DNA from: Allocoprobacillus merdigallinarum
Lineage (GTDB): Bacteria; Bacillota_I; Bacilli_A; Erysipelotrichales; Coprobacillaceae
Direction of reading: 5' to 3'
Length of the DNA: 13,014 nt
Assembly: GCA_019117525.1 (NCBI GenBank)
Contig: DWZO01000041.1
Location: 1-13,014 of the forward strand
Of this stretch, positions 1-5,118 are shown one piece after another. The notes beneath the pieces are model-generated. The model did no database searches. It was not told the DNA's origin and saw only the letters and a list, made by a program, of their open reading frames with translations. Position numbers and translations under genes: made by a program. Position 1 is the stretch's first letter; every line of letters starts with the position of its first letter.

Positions 1-126
1 TATAGGTCAGTTTATCAGCTTCCAGAAGGAACAGAGACTTTTGCCTGTATTTCCGCTGTTAAACGCCACCGTAAGGATAATCGAACCACTAGCTACCACG
101 TTCCGCAAGGAACTCCTAAGCGGTAG
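1..126 (+). other. open frame running in from the left edge, unrecognised
   Basis: Frame 1 is open from the window edge for 41 codons and stops with TAG at 124-126, inside the tRNA-like segment. It would encode the C-terminus of a basic protein (a stretch near its middle reads ISAVKRHRKDNR). A second frame, starting at base 2, is also open through about 183, so openness alone is weak evidence. I recognise no family. If real, it would be the end of a gene belonging to another element on the left whose 3' end reaches into the attachment site. The hairpin GTTCC-GCAA-GGAAC at 99-112 lies in it, just before the tRNA half. Confidence 0.18.
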
Positions 127-157
127 GTCGGAGGTTCAAATCCTCTTAGTGACGCCA
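113..157 (+). pseudogene. 3' half of tRNA-Arg(CCT), probable attachment-site scar
   Basis: The segment starts with an anticodon loop CTCCTAA (anticodon CCT at 115-117). A five-pair T-stem (130-134 with 142-146) encloses the T-loop TTCAAAT at 135-141, and the segment ends TAGTGAC-G-CCA at 147-157. No normal D-arm or anticodon 5' strand precedes it. Two vestiges are visible: CACTA at 87-91 can pair with TAGTG at 147-151, and CCGC at 103-106 with GCGG at 120-123, but the loop between the latter is 13 nt instead of 7. It is either a degenerate tRNA or the 3' half left by integration of a mobile element. It is related to, but diverged from, the half at 2602-2646. Confidence 0.6.
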
Positions 158-164
158 AAAACTC

Positions 165-210
165 CGCCGAAAACCCTTGTAAAATAAAGGTTTTCGGCGT
201 TTCATATTTT
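165..210 (+). terminator. intrinsic terminator after the first tRNA half
   Basis: An 11-bp perfect stem (165-175, CGCCGAAAACC, with 189-199) and a 13-nt loop are followed by the T-rich stretch TTTCATATTTT. It lies just past the CCA end, as expected behind a tRNA gene. Confidence 0.8.
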
Positions 211-247
211 ACTATAGTTTTTCAAATCGTATATTCTTGTTAAATTT

Positions 248-275
248 GATTAGCAAAAACACCTTTCTGCTAATC
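248..275. repeat. small inverted repeat in the gap before the integrase remnant
   Basis: GATTAGCA at 248-255 is mirrored by TGCTAATC at 268-275 (8-bp stem, 12-nt loop). There is no T-tract, so it is not a clear terminator. It could be an integrase arm or excision site. The rest of 211-348 is AT-rich and shows no gene. Confidence 0.3.
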
Positions 276-348
276 ATTCACTACCATAGAATAGTCGAAC
301 CATTTTTAAATGATCATTTATGTACATATTTATGTTAGCATTTATACT

Positions 349-1073
349 TGGGGTTGTATCGACATCTTCGAAGAAAGTATCAATGTAGGACGAGCTTATA
401 TCTTCGTTAATAAAGAGCTTCAAAGGGTCAGCCGAGATGCTCTGGAGTAATTAAACGAAAAGGGCGTAGTATTCAAATTTCCACCTGCTCTTTCAAGCAA
501 CCATACTGCATTGGTGTTGAAAGATCTGAAAACACTGACGAGCGTGAGAAAAGTATTCTTGCCTAAGACTGTGGCAGAAATGCTTGTAAAGCACCGTAAA
601 GAAATGGACAATCTCAAAGAGCTGTTCGGAGATGAGTACACCGATTTTAATATGGCGTTTGCATCTACCTGTGGTAGACCGATTGAGGGGCAAGTCATTA
701 ACTGAGCCTTAAAGAAACTCATTAACGATAACGACCTGCCACCTGTTGTTTTTTACAGTTTCCGCTATTCAAGCATCACATATAAGCTGAAGCTCAACGG
801 CGGAAATATGAAGTCAGTGCAGGGCGGCTCTGGTCACGCACAAGTCAAAATGGTTGCTGATGTGTATTCTCATATATAGACGAGGACAGGAGAATAAATG
901 CTCAGAGATTTGAAGAACAATTTTACCAGAGCAAGGCTACTCCAAAGGCTGAGGAGGTATCATCACAGGAAGCATCTCCTGCTGCTCCACAGGAAGAACA
1001 GGAAATGTTGCAAAAGCTCCTTGCAAATCCCCAAATGGTAGCACTTCTAAAATCGTTGGCAAAGAACTTATAA
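349..1073 (+). pseudogene. tyrosine-type site-specific integrase, decayed 3' part
   Basis: Phage/conjugative-element type tyrosine recombinase, read as frame-1 segments plus one shifted tail. Recognisable blocks are GRAYIFVNKELQRVSRDALE, TSVRKVFLPKTVAEMLVKH, a box II remnant YSFRYSS, GGSGHAQVKMVADVYSHI with the nucleophile Tyr codon at 865-867, and a C-terminal tail ending ALLKSLAKNL at 1071-1073. Lesions are an in-frame TAA at 448-450 (family Gln expected), a TGA at 703-705 (family Trp expected) and a one-base loss around 871-878, after which the tail continues in another frame. Both box II histidines (HxLRH in the family) read Tyr. The N-terminal arm- and SAM-like domains are absent; only vague in-frame sequence from about 310 precedes. 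Codons are more GC-rich than in the flanking host genes, as expected for transferred DNA. It would once have inserted or excised the element at tRNA-Arg. Confidence 0.85.
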
Positions 1074-1080
1074 AGATGAT

Positions 1081-1111
1081 GGGCAGTTCTCAAGATTGCC
1101 CGTTTTCTTTT
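1081..1111 (+). terminator. terminator after the integrase remnant
   Basis: The stem GGGCAGTT/GATTGCCC (8 pairs including two G-T wobbles, 1081-1101) has a 5-nt loop and is followed by TTTTCTTTT. A near copy (3 differences in 19 nt) lies after the ORF6N gene at 2282-2300. Confidence 0.7.
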
Positions 1112-1121
1112 GGGATTTGAT

Positions 1122-1150
1122 ATGGTAAAAAAATTGTCGTATGGTATAAT
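1122..1150 (+). promoter_or_regulatory. extended -10 promoter for the ORF6N gene
   Basis: A perfect TATAAT at 1145-1150 is preceded by TG one base upstream (extended -10). The -35 position 17 bp away reads ATGGTA, which is weak. Transcription from here gives a leader of about 150 nt holding three palindromes before the start codon at 1311. Confidence 0.6.
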
Positions 1151-1167
1151 GAGAGTGTCGAAAATGA

Positions 1168-1192
1168 TTGAGGTTGTAATTTGCGACATCAA
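1168..1192. repeat. palindrome P1 in the ORF6N leader
   Basis: A 25-nt imperfect palindrome centred on 1180: TTGAGGTTGTAA against TTGCGACATCAA. Twelve positions face each other, with one mismatch and two G-T pairs. It shares the layout TTGA...TCAA with the better-conserved palindromes that follow. Confidence 0.5.
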
Positions 1193-1206
1193 AGCAGATG
1201 ACACAT

Positions 1207-1241
1207 AAAACTTGAAATGCCAAATTGGCATAGCAAGTTTT
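1207..1241. repeat. palindrome P2 in the ORF6N leader
   Basis: A 35-nt palindrome centred on 1224. The outer arms AAAACTTG/CAAGTTTT and the inner ATGCCAA/TTGGCAT pair, with only two mismatched positions. The core matches the palindrome inside the gene (P4). A T-run at the end could let it act as a transcription attenuator. Confidence 0.75.
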
Positions 1242-1266
1242 TGATAGAAAGTCAAATAAGGTAGAA

Positions 1267-1299
1267 AATTTTGTAGTTCCAAATTGGCATTTCAAATTT
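1267..1299. repeat. palindrome P3 abutting the ORF6N ribosome binding site
   Basis: Its right half (CCAAATTGGCATTTCAAATTT, 1279-1299, here split by its centre at 1283) matches P4 closely. The left half is degenerate. It ends one base before the AGGAGG at 1300-1305, so a protein bound here or a folded hairpin could limit translation of the ORF6N gene. Confidence 0.6.
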
Positions 1300-1310
1300 A
1301 GGAGGATATA

Positions 1311-2270
1311 ATGACAACAGAAGATAGGAAAGAAGTTTTGTCACAAAATCAGATAGAAACTCCTGTTGTGGAAATAGTACAGCCTGCTATTGAAAAATTG
1401 ATATATGTTATTCGTGATAAACAGGTTATGATAGACAGCGATTTAGCTATGCTTTATCAGGTGGAAACAGGAGCATTGAACAGAGCTGTAAAAAGAAATA
1501 TAAAGAGATTTCCAGATGATTTTAGATTTCAGCTTACCGTGGAGGAATATGAAAACTTGAAATGCCAGATTGGCATTTCAAGTTTGAATAAAAATGGATA
1601 TGGTGGACGAAGAACTTTACCGTATGTTTTTACCGAACAAGGAATATCCATGCTTGCAAGCGTACTACATAGTGATATAGCCATAAATGTGAGCATTGGT
1701 ATTATGAGGGCTTTTGTAGAGATGAGGCGTTTCATTGCTAACAATGCTCTACTCTTTGAGCGTATTAGCAATGTGGAATTAAAGCAGTTGGAATACCAGA
1801 AGCAGACGGACGAGAAGTTAGAGCAGATATTTGAATACATATCTGAACACGAGGAAGCCAGTCAAAAGATATTCTTTGACGGACAGATATATGATGCGTT
1901 TAGTCTGATTGTCAGCTTGATACAGAAAGCAGAGAAAGAGATTACGCTGATAGACGGGTATGTAGATGTAGGAACGCTTAATCTGTTAGCGAAGAAAAAT
2001 GAGGGTGTATCTGTTACAGTTTACACTCATCAGCGAACACGATTAAGTAATATAGATGTGGCAAATTTCAATGCACAGTACCCTGCGTTGGAAGTGAAGT
2101 ATACGAGTGTGTTTCACGACAGATTTTTAATTTTGGACGGAAAAACAGCCTATCATATCGGGGCGTCTTTGAAAGATGCAGGTAAGAAAACTTTTGGAAT
2201 TACGCTGATTAACGATGAGAGTATCACGAAAGACATCTTGCAGCGTTTAGAATTGGAAACGGAAGAATAG
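1311..2270 (+). CDS. ORF6N-domain protein with C-terminal phospholipase-D-like domain
   Basis: 319 aa. The start is fixed by AGGAGG at 1300-1305, five bases upstream. Residues about 24-112 match the ORF6N DNA-binding domain of phage and mobile-element regulators (IYVIRDKQVMIDSDLAMLY, then GGRRTLPYVFTEQGISML). Residues about 148-188 are Glu/Gln-rich and probably coiled coil. Residues about 190-319 look like a phospholipase-D-type fold, with one HKD-like motif in the form H269-x-R271-x4-D276 (Lys replaced by Arg). One such motif per chain would need a dimer for catalysis; activity is uncertain. Such proteins are usually cytoplasmic and presumed to bind DNA; the target is unknown. It is the only intact gene in the element scar. 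A 33-bp palindrome lies inside codons 81-92, and relatives of it flank the gene, which suggests autoregulation or a cassette. Confidence 0.85.
   Translation: MTTEDRKEVLSQNQIETPVVEIVQPAIEKLIYVIRDKQVMIDSDLAMLYQVETGALNRAVKRNIKRFPDDFRFQLTVEEYENLKCQIGISSLNKNGYGGRRTLPYVFTEQGISMLASVLHSDIAINVSIGIMRAFVEMRRFIANNALLFERISNVELKQLEYQKQTDEKLEQIFEYISEHEEASQKIFFDGQIYDAFSLIVSLIQKAEKEITLIDGYVDVGTLNLLAKKNEGVSVTVYTHQRTRLSNIDVANFNAQYPALEVKYTSVFHDRFLILDGKTAYHIGASLKDAGKKTFGITLINDESITKDILQRLELETEE
1553..1585. repeat. palindrome P4 within the ORF6N coding sequence
   Basis: A 33-nt palindrome centred on 1569: AAACTTGAAATGCCA against TGGCATTTCAAGTTT, all 16 positions pairing (one as G-T). It is read in frame as roughly NLKCQIGISSL, between the two conserved halves of the ORF6N domain. 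Confidence 0.85.
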
Positions 2271-2281
2271 AAATTGCAAAA

Positions 2282-2303
2282 GGCAGTCCCCAAAATTGCC
2301 TTT
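2282..2303 (+). terminator. hairpin after the ORF6N gene, copy of the integrase terminator
   Basis: GGCA...TGCC hairpin with extra A-T pairs (AAGGCA/TGCCTT), starting 9 bases past the TAG stop. The 19-nt core differs from 1082-1100 at three positions. The T-tract is short (TTTC), so termination may be weak. Confidence 0.5.
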
Positions 2304-2318
2304 CACCATACATACAAA

Positions 2319-2347
2319 ACTTGAAATTACAATTTTCGATTTCAAGT
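2319..2347. repeat. palindrome P5 downstream of the ORF6N gene
   Basis: A 29-nt palindrome centred on 2333. The outer arms ACTTGAAAT/ATTTCAAGT are perfect; the centre is degenerate. The outer arms equal those of P4 inside the gene. Confidence 0.7.
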
Positions 2348-2601
2348 GGCGATAAGATAAACAATATAACATTGTATGTCACGGGATAATAACCACCACC
2401 TAAAAGGTGGCTGATATTGACATCGTAACATTTCCCAAATCAAAAGGCTTGTGCTAAATGCTTGCTAAAAGGACGGTCTAAAATGCCTTAAAATTAGCAG
2501 TCACAAGGTGGTACGAAATAACATCTTTAATTCGTGAAAAATCAGTAAATATGGGGATTAGTTAAACTTAGAAGGTAGCCTCCTTACCCTTAATGGTGTG
2601 C
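2348..2601. other. non-coding right end of the element
   Basis: No open frame of note. A compact hairpin CCACCT-AAA-AGGTGG lies at 2396-2410, of the kind found at ends of some IS200/IS605-type elements, but no transposase accompanies it. Two short direct repeats TGCTAAA lie near 2452 and 2462. The segment ends exactly where the tRNA-like sequence begins. Confidence 0.4.
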
Positions 2602-2646
2602 CTCCTAAGCAGTAGAGCGGGTGTTCGAATCACCTCGTGGACGCCA
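2602..2646 (+). pseudogene. second 3' half of tRNA-Arg(CCT), right attachment-site scar
   Basis: Anticodon loop CTCCTAA (CCT at 2604-2606). T-stem 2619-2623 with 2631-2635 around the T-loop TTCGAAT. Acceptor 3' strand CGTGGAC, discriminator G and encoded CCA at 2644-2646. The bases before the loop do not form a proper anticodon stem with GCAGT and there is no D-arm, so only the 3' half is present. It shares CTCCTAAGC at its start and ACGCCAA at its end with the left half at 113-157. A standard outcome of tRNA-targeting integration is such a half at the far junction. Confidence 0.7.
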
Positions 2647-2660
2647 ATACTACTTATTTA

Positions 2661-2682
2661 CAGGGAGATTTCCCTGTTTTTT
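2661..2682 (+). terminator. terminator behind the tRNA half
   Basis: CAGGGA (2661-2666), loop GATT, TCCCTG (2671-2676), then six T. A textbook tRNA-gene terminator, which supports a host tRNA-Arg locus as the origin of the segment. Confidence 0.85.
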
Positions 2683-2732
2683 ACATAGATACCCTATCGC
2701 TTACAATTATCAAAAATATATTTAAATAAATA

Positions 2733-2778
2733 AGTCCTCTCATCAGATATTTATTCCTGAATAGAGGACTCATTTTTT
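2733..2778. terminator. bidirectional terminator downstream of the methyltransferase
   Basis: The stem AGTCCTCT/AGAGGACT (2733-2740 with 2763-2770) carries T-rich sequence on both sides. It lies 22 bases past the stop of the minus-strand methyltransferase gene. Confidence 0.75.
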
Positions 2779-2800
2779 AGTTTGACTAACTCAAATTTAT

Positions 2801-3496
2801 TTATATATCCATTTTTTTATATTCTGCAAAGAAAAACAATGGTAAATCTTTATTTTTAGATTTTCCGTCATAGGTAATCGGTTCTTCTACATGAACAAGG
2901 ACCAATCCAACATCAGAAGCAACATTTAAATAATATGATAAAGGACGATGGAAATGTGCAGTTTTTCCCCAGAATTCATTAGTCAATTCATAGACACTAA
3001 TATATTTTTCAAGGAATTTAGCATACGCATAACCATCCTTATTTTTAAGCCAACAGCCATCATAAAAGGCTGGATGGACAATTGAGTAATAGAAAATACC
3101 ACCAGGTTTTAATAATCGTTTGCACTCACGAAATACCAATTCAATATCATCAATATCCATGAGCACCTGATTACAAAAAATCATATCAAAGCTTTCATCT
3201 GAAAAATTGAGTGTCTTTGTCATATCAACCATTCGAAAATCACAATTTGGATAACGTTGGTTTGCTAATGCCAGCATAGCTTTTGAAGCATCAACTCCAA
3301 TAACATTGGCCCCAATACTTTTAAAGTAATTTGTATAAAAGCCATATCCACAACCAAGATCTAATACTTTTTTGTTTTTTAAATTATAAAATCTTTTCTG
3401 AACAACAGCCTTGTTGCTAGCAACATATTCTGATTGTTCTTGATCTTCTGTATACTTTTTGGCTGCATCATTCCATTGGGCAATAATATCACGCAT
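2801..3496 (-). CDS. class I SAM-dependent methyltransferase
   Basis: 231 aa, cytoplasmic. A Rossmann-type methyltransferase core is plain. Motif I is VLDLGCGYGFYT (residues 44-55), the ribose-binding acidic residue lies in IGVDAS (66-71), motif II is FDMIFCNQVLMDIDD (103-117), and the post-core loop is LLKPGG (128-133). It transfers a methyl group from S-adenosylmethionine. The acceptor cannot be told from sequence; the fold is shared by small-molecule, quinone and tRNA enzymes. The start ATG is supported by a G-rich ribosome binding site nine bases upstream. It is a single-gene unit with its own promoter (3551-3579) and terminator (2733-2778), next to the tRNA attachment site but in host-like AT-rich codon usage. 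Confidence 0.85.
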   Translation of the reverse strand: MRDIIAQWNDAAKKYTEDQEQSEYVASNKAVVQKRFYNLKNKKVLDLGCGYGFYTNYFKSIGANVIGVDASKAMLALANQRYPNCDFRMVDMTKTLNFSDESFDMIFCNQVLMDIDDIELVFRECKRLLKPGGIFYYSIVHPAFYDGCWLKNKDGYAYAKFLEKYISVYELTNEFWGKTAHFHRPLSYYLNVASDVGLVLVHVEEPITYDGKSKNKDLPLFFFAEYKKMDI

Positions 3497-3505
3497 GAGA
3501 TTTTT

Positions 3506-3521
3506 CCCCCCCTTTTTTTTT
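3506..3521 (-). repeat. homopolymer tract at the methyltransferase ribosome binding site
   Basis: Read on the minus strand this is A9 followed by G7, ending nine bases before the ATG. The G-run serves as the Shine-Dalgarno sequence. Length changes by slippage would alter its strength and spacing. Confidence 0.7.
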
Positions 3522-3550
3522 AGTTTTATTTATCGTCATTCTTAGCTATC

Positions 3551-3579
3551 ATTATATACTTTCATCTATTTCGTTTCAA
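3551..3579 (-). promoter_or_regulatory. sigma-A type promoter of the methyltransferase
   Basis: On the minus strand TTGAAA (3574-3579), a 17-bp spacer and a perfect TATAAT (3551-3556). Confidence 0.8.
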
Positions 3580-3723
3580 TAAAACGACGAGATTGCAATA
3601 AACATTTATGAATAGTTCAACACAAAATGGCTGTTCTATTCTTGAGTTTATGGTGACATATCATTCATTTGTATCATTTACTTTGCTATGCTGTTGAATT
3701 TGACGATAAATGAGTTTATATGA

Positions 3724-3855
3724 CTAATACCAAATAAGGATATAACGACAAATAGAAGATTCTTTTCATATTTAAAAAATATTTCTGTTGGTAAATATGT
3801 TATTAGTGAAATGGAAGAATTTATTAAAAAAGTTGGAAAGATATTGCTGAAATAA
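3724..3855 (+). pseudogene. possible 3' remnant of a lost gene, unrecognised
   Basis: A 43-codon open stretch after a TGA at 3721 ends with TAA at 3853-3855. Its end reads like a real helical C-terminus (YVISEMEEFIKKVGKILLK). There is no start codon with a ribosome binding site, and I recognise no family. It could be the tail of a deleted gene or chance in AT-rich DNA. The remaining bases from 3580 to 3723 show no gene; GACGATAAAT near 3705 mirrors ATTTATCGTC near 3529. Confidence 0.25.
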
Positions 3856-3900
3856 AAAATGCTAGGTGTCTAATGGATAACATTTTTGGCCTAGCATCTC
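3851..3900 (-). terminator. terminator of the bioY-DUF1284 operon
   Basis: The stem ATGCTAGG (3859-3866) with CCTAGCAT (3890-3897) and a 23-nt loop is followed, on the minus strand, by TTTTTATTT. It lies about 115 bases past the DUF1284 stop. Confidence 0.65.
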
Positions 3901-4011
3901 ATTTTAAAGATATAGAATACTATCATTAATAAGCAGAGAAAATAATTTCCCTGTTTTTATTTTCAACAAAATTTGAAATATATATGATGAAACGATCTGT
4001 AAAGCTCGTTT

Positions 4012-4395
4012 TTATGCTTTTTGTTCACAGACTTCTGTCCACTGACAATTTCCACATATACTTTTTCTTTGATCAGGAATGATAATCTTTTCATTGATCA
4101 GACGTGAAAATTCAAACCAGGAGATTTGTGAATTCTCTTTTAAACCACAAAAAGATAATACCATGTGATCATATCCTTGAACCAATTCTTTTGTTTTACA
4201 GACACCTTTAAGTAAGTTAGGACATTTTTGACAAATGATATCTTCCTTTATAACAACTTTGAAATCGGGATTATTTTTCATAGTATCATAAACAGATTGC
4301 ATATGTTTGGTGAATTCTTCACTATAACCTTTTCCTTCAAAAAAATTGAAACACAAACCATGATGTGCTCTTAACTCTAATCGCTTCTTATTCAT
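4012..4395 (-). CDS. DUF1284 family cysteine-rich protein
   Basis: 127 aa. It carries the N-terminal signature LRAHHGLC (residues 8-15) typical of the DUF1284 family, members of which are annotated as putative iron-sulfur binding proteins. Eight cysteines are seen: C15, C55-x2-C58-x7-C66, C83, and C114-x2-C117-x5-C123. These arrangements are suited to binding a metal or Fe-S cluster, together with H11/H12. No signal peptide or membrane segment. Its ATG comes two bases after the bioY stop (TAA-TC-ATG), so the two are cotranscribed and probably translationally coupled, both under BirA control. Biochemical function is unknown; a link to biotin or a related cofactor is inferred from the operon only. 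Confidence 0.85.
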   Translation of the reverse strand: MNKKRLELRAHHGLCFNFFEGKGYSEEFTKHMQSVYDTMKNNPDFKVVIKEDIICQKCPNLLKGVCKTKELVQGYDHMVLSFCGLKENSQISWFEFSRLINEKIIIPDQRKSICGNCQWTEVCEQKA

Positions 4396-4397
4396 GA

Positions 4398-4946
4398 TTA
4401 TCTTTTCTTTAATCTGTTTGTAAGAAAAAGAGCAACGCCAATTTTTATTAAGTCAGGTATAATAAATGGGATGACACACAATCCTAAAACGGTAGATAAC
4501 CCAATGATACCTGAATGTTGGGTATAGATCATCATAAACCAAGCAGTACCAAAAGCATAACATACAATCAGACCTGCTATCATAGAAAAAGCTAGGACGA
4601 TTTGATTTCTACCCATGATTGTCTCTATTCCCCACATCAGTAATGCTGATAATAAAAAGCCGATAATATAACCACCCGTTGTACCTAGAAGAACACTTAC
4701 GCCACCAGTCAATCCAGCAAATACAGGAACTCCAATAGCCCCAAGAAGGATATATGTCAAAACTGTCAATGTCCCTCTTTTACCACCTAAAAGACCAACT
4801 GTCGTAAAGACACCCATTGTTTGTAGAGTAAACGGAATACTGGCAGGAATGGAAATCCATGAACAAATAGAAATCATGGCAGTGAAAACACTCATATAGA
4901 CAATATCTCTGGTTTTATTTGAATCAGTATCTTTTATATATTCCAT
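4398..4946 (-). CDS. bioY: BioY, substrate-binding S component of the biotin ECF transporter
   Basis: 182 aa, about the usual BioY length, with roughly six hydrophobic segments. Family marks are IPFTLQTMGVF (residues 37-47), GVPVFAGLTGG (72-82), and GTTGGY (88-93), where most family members have GPTGGY. BioY binds biotin in the membrane and works with the shared energizing module (EcfA, EcfA', EcfT), which is not in the window. The start is set by AGAGGTG eight bases upstream. Regulation is directly visible: a BirA operator overlaps the promoter (5001-5042), so biotin-loaded BirA should repress it. The short hydrophilic N-terminus (about 15 residues) is normal. First gene of a two-gene operon with DUF1284. 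Confidence 0.93.
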   Translation of the reverse strand: MEYIKDTDSNKTRDIVYMSVFTAMISICSWISIPASIPFTLQTMGVFTTVGLLGGKRGTLTVLTYILLGAIGVPVFAGLTGGVSVLLGTTGGYIIGFLLSALLMWGIETIMGRNQIVLAFSMIAGLIVCYAFGTAWFMMIYTQHSGIIGLSTVLGLCVIPFIIPDLIKIGVALFLTNRLKKR

Positions 4947-4983
4947 AGTTTATACACCTCTTTTTCTAGTGAAGACAGTAGTC

Positions 4984-5012
4984 ATCATAACAGATGTTTC
5001 TTTTATTGTAAA
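4984..5012 (-). promoter_or_regulatory. bioY promoter
   Basis: On the minus strand TTTACA (5007-5012), 17 bp, TATGAT (4984-4989). The -35 hexamer is part of the proximal BirA half-site, so repressor binding would block RNA polymerase. Confidence 0.75.
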
Positions 5013-5042
5013 CTATTAAATGTATTTTAGTTTACAATAAAA
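5001..5042. promoter_or_regulatory. BirA biotin-repressor operator
   Basis: TTGTAAAC (5006-5013), 16 bp, GTTTACAA (5030-5037), which matches the known BirA consensus. The arms extend as perfect inverted repeats of 14 bp (5001-5014 with 5029-5042). It implies that the host has the two-domain, DNA-binding form of BirA. Confidence 0.92.
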
Positions 5043-5068
5043 TATATGGTATTAGTTATTTGTAGAAA

Positions 5069-5105
5069 AAAAGAACTTTATGATTTGACTCAATAAAGTT
5101 CTTTT
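5069..5105. terminator. terminator of the response regulator gene
   Basis: A 13-bp perfect stem (AAAAGAACTTTAT/ATAAAGTTCTTTT, 5069-5081 with 5093-5105) lies 14 bases past the stop of the minus-strand regulator. It insulates bioY from it. Confidence 0.8.
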
Positions 5106-5118
5106 CTGTATGTATTTT

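Noticed and set aside
87..157. A complete functional tRNA-Arg
   Set aside because: The D-arm is missing and the anticodon loop region is 13 nt; only the T-arm, anticodon loop and 3' acceptor are good.
420..722. 100-codon open frame on the minus strand opposite the integrase
   Set aside because: It is the complement of recognisable integrase sequence, with no ribosome binding site and no family resemblance.
1163..1207. 14-codon open frame in the ORF6N leader as a leader peptide
   Set aside because: No Shine-Dalgarno sequence before its ATG, and its sequence is better explained by palindrome P1.
923..1295. Minus-strand open frames across the integrase tail and ORF6N leader
   Set aside because: They cross the integrase terminator and palindromes and have a composition like random translation.
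2396..2410. IS200/IS605 end
   Set aside because: Only a short hairpin; no transposase, TnpB or second end found.
4947..5118. A riboswitch upstream of bioY
   Set aside because: The inverted repeat matches the BirA DNA operator and overlaps the promoter, so it is not in the transcript.
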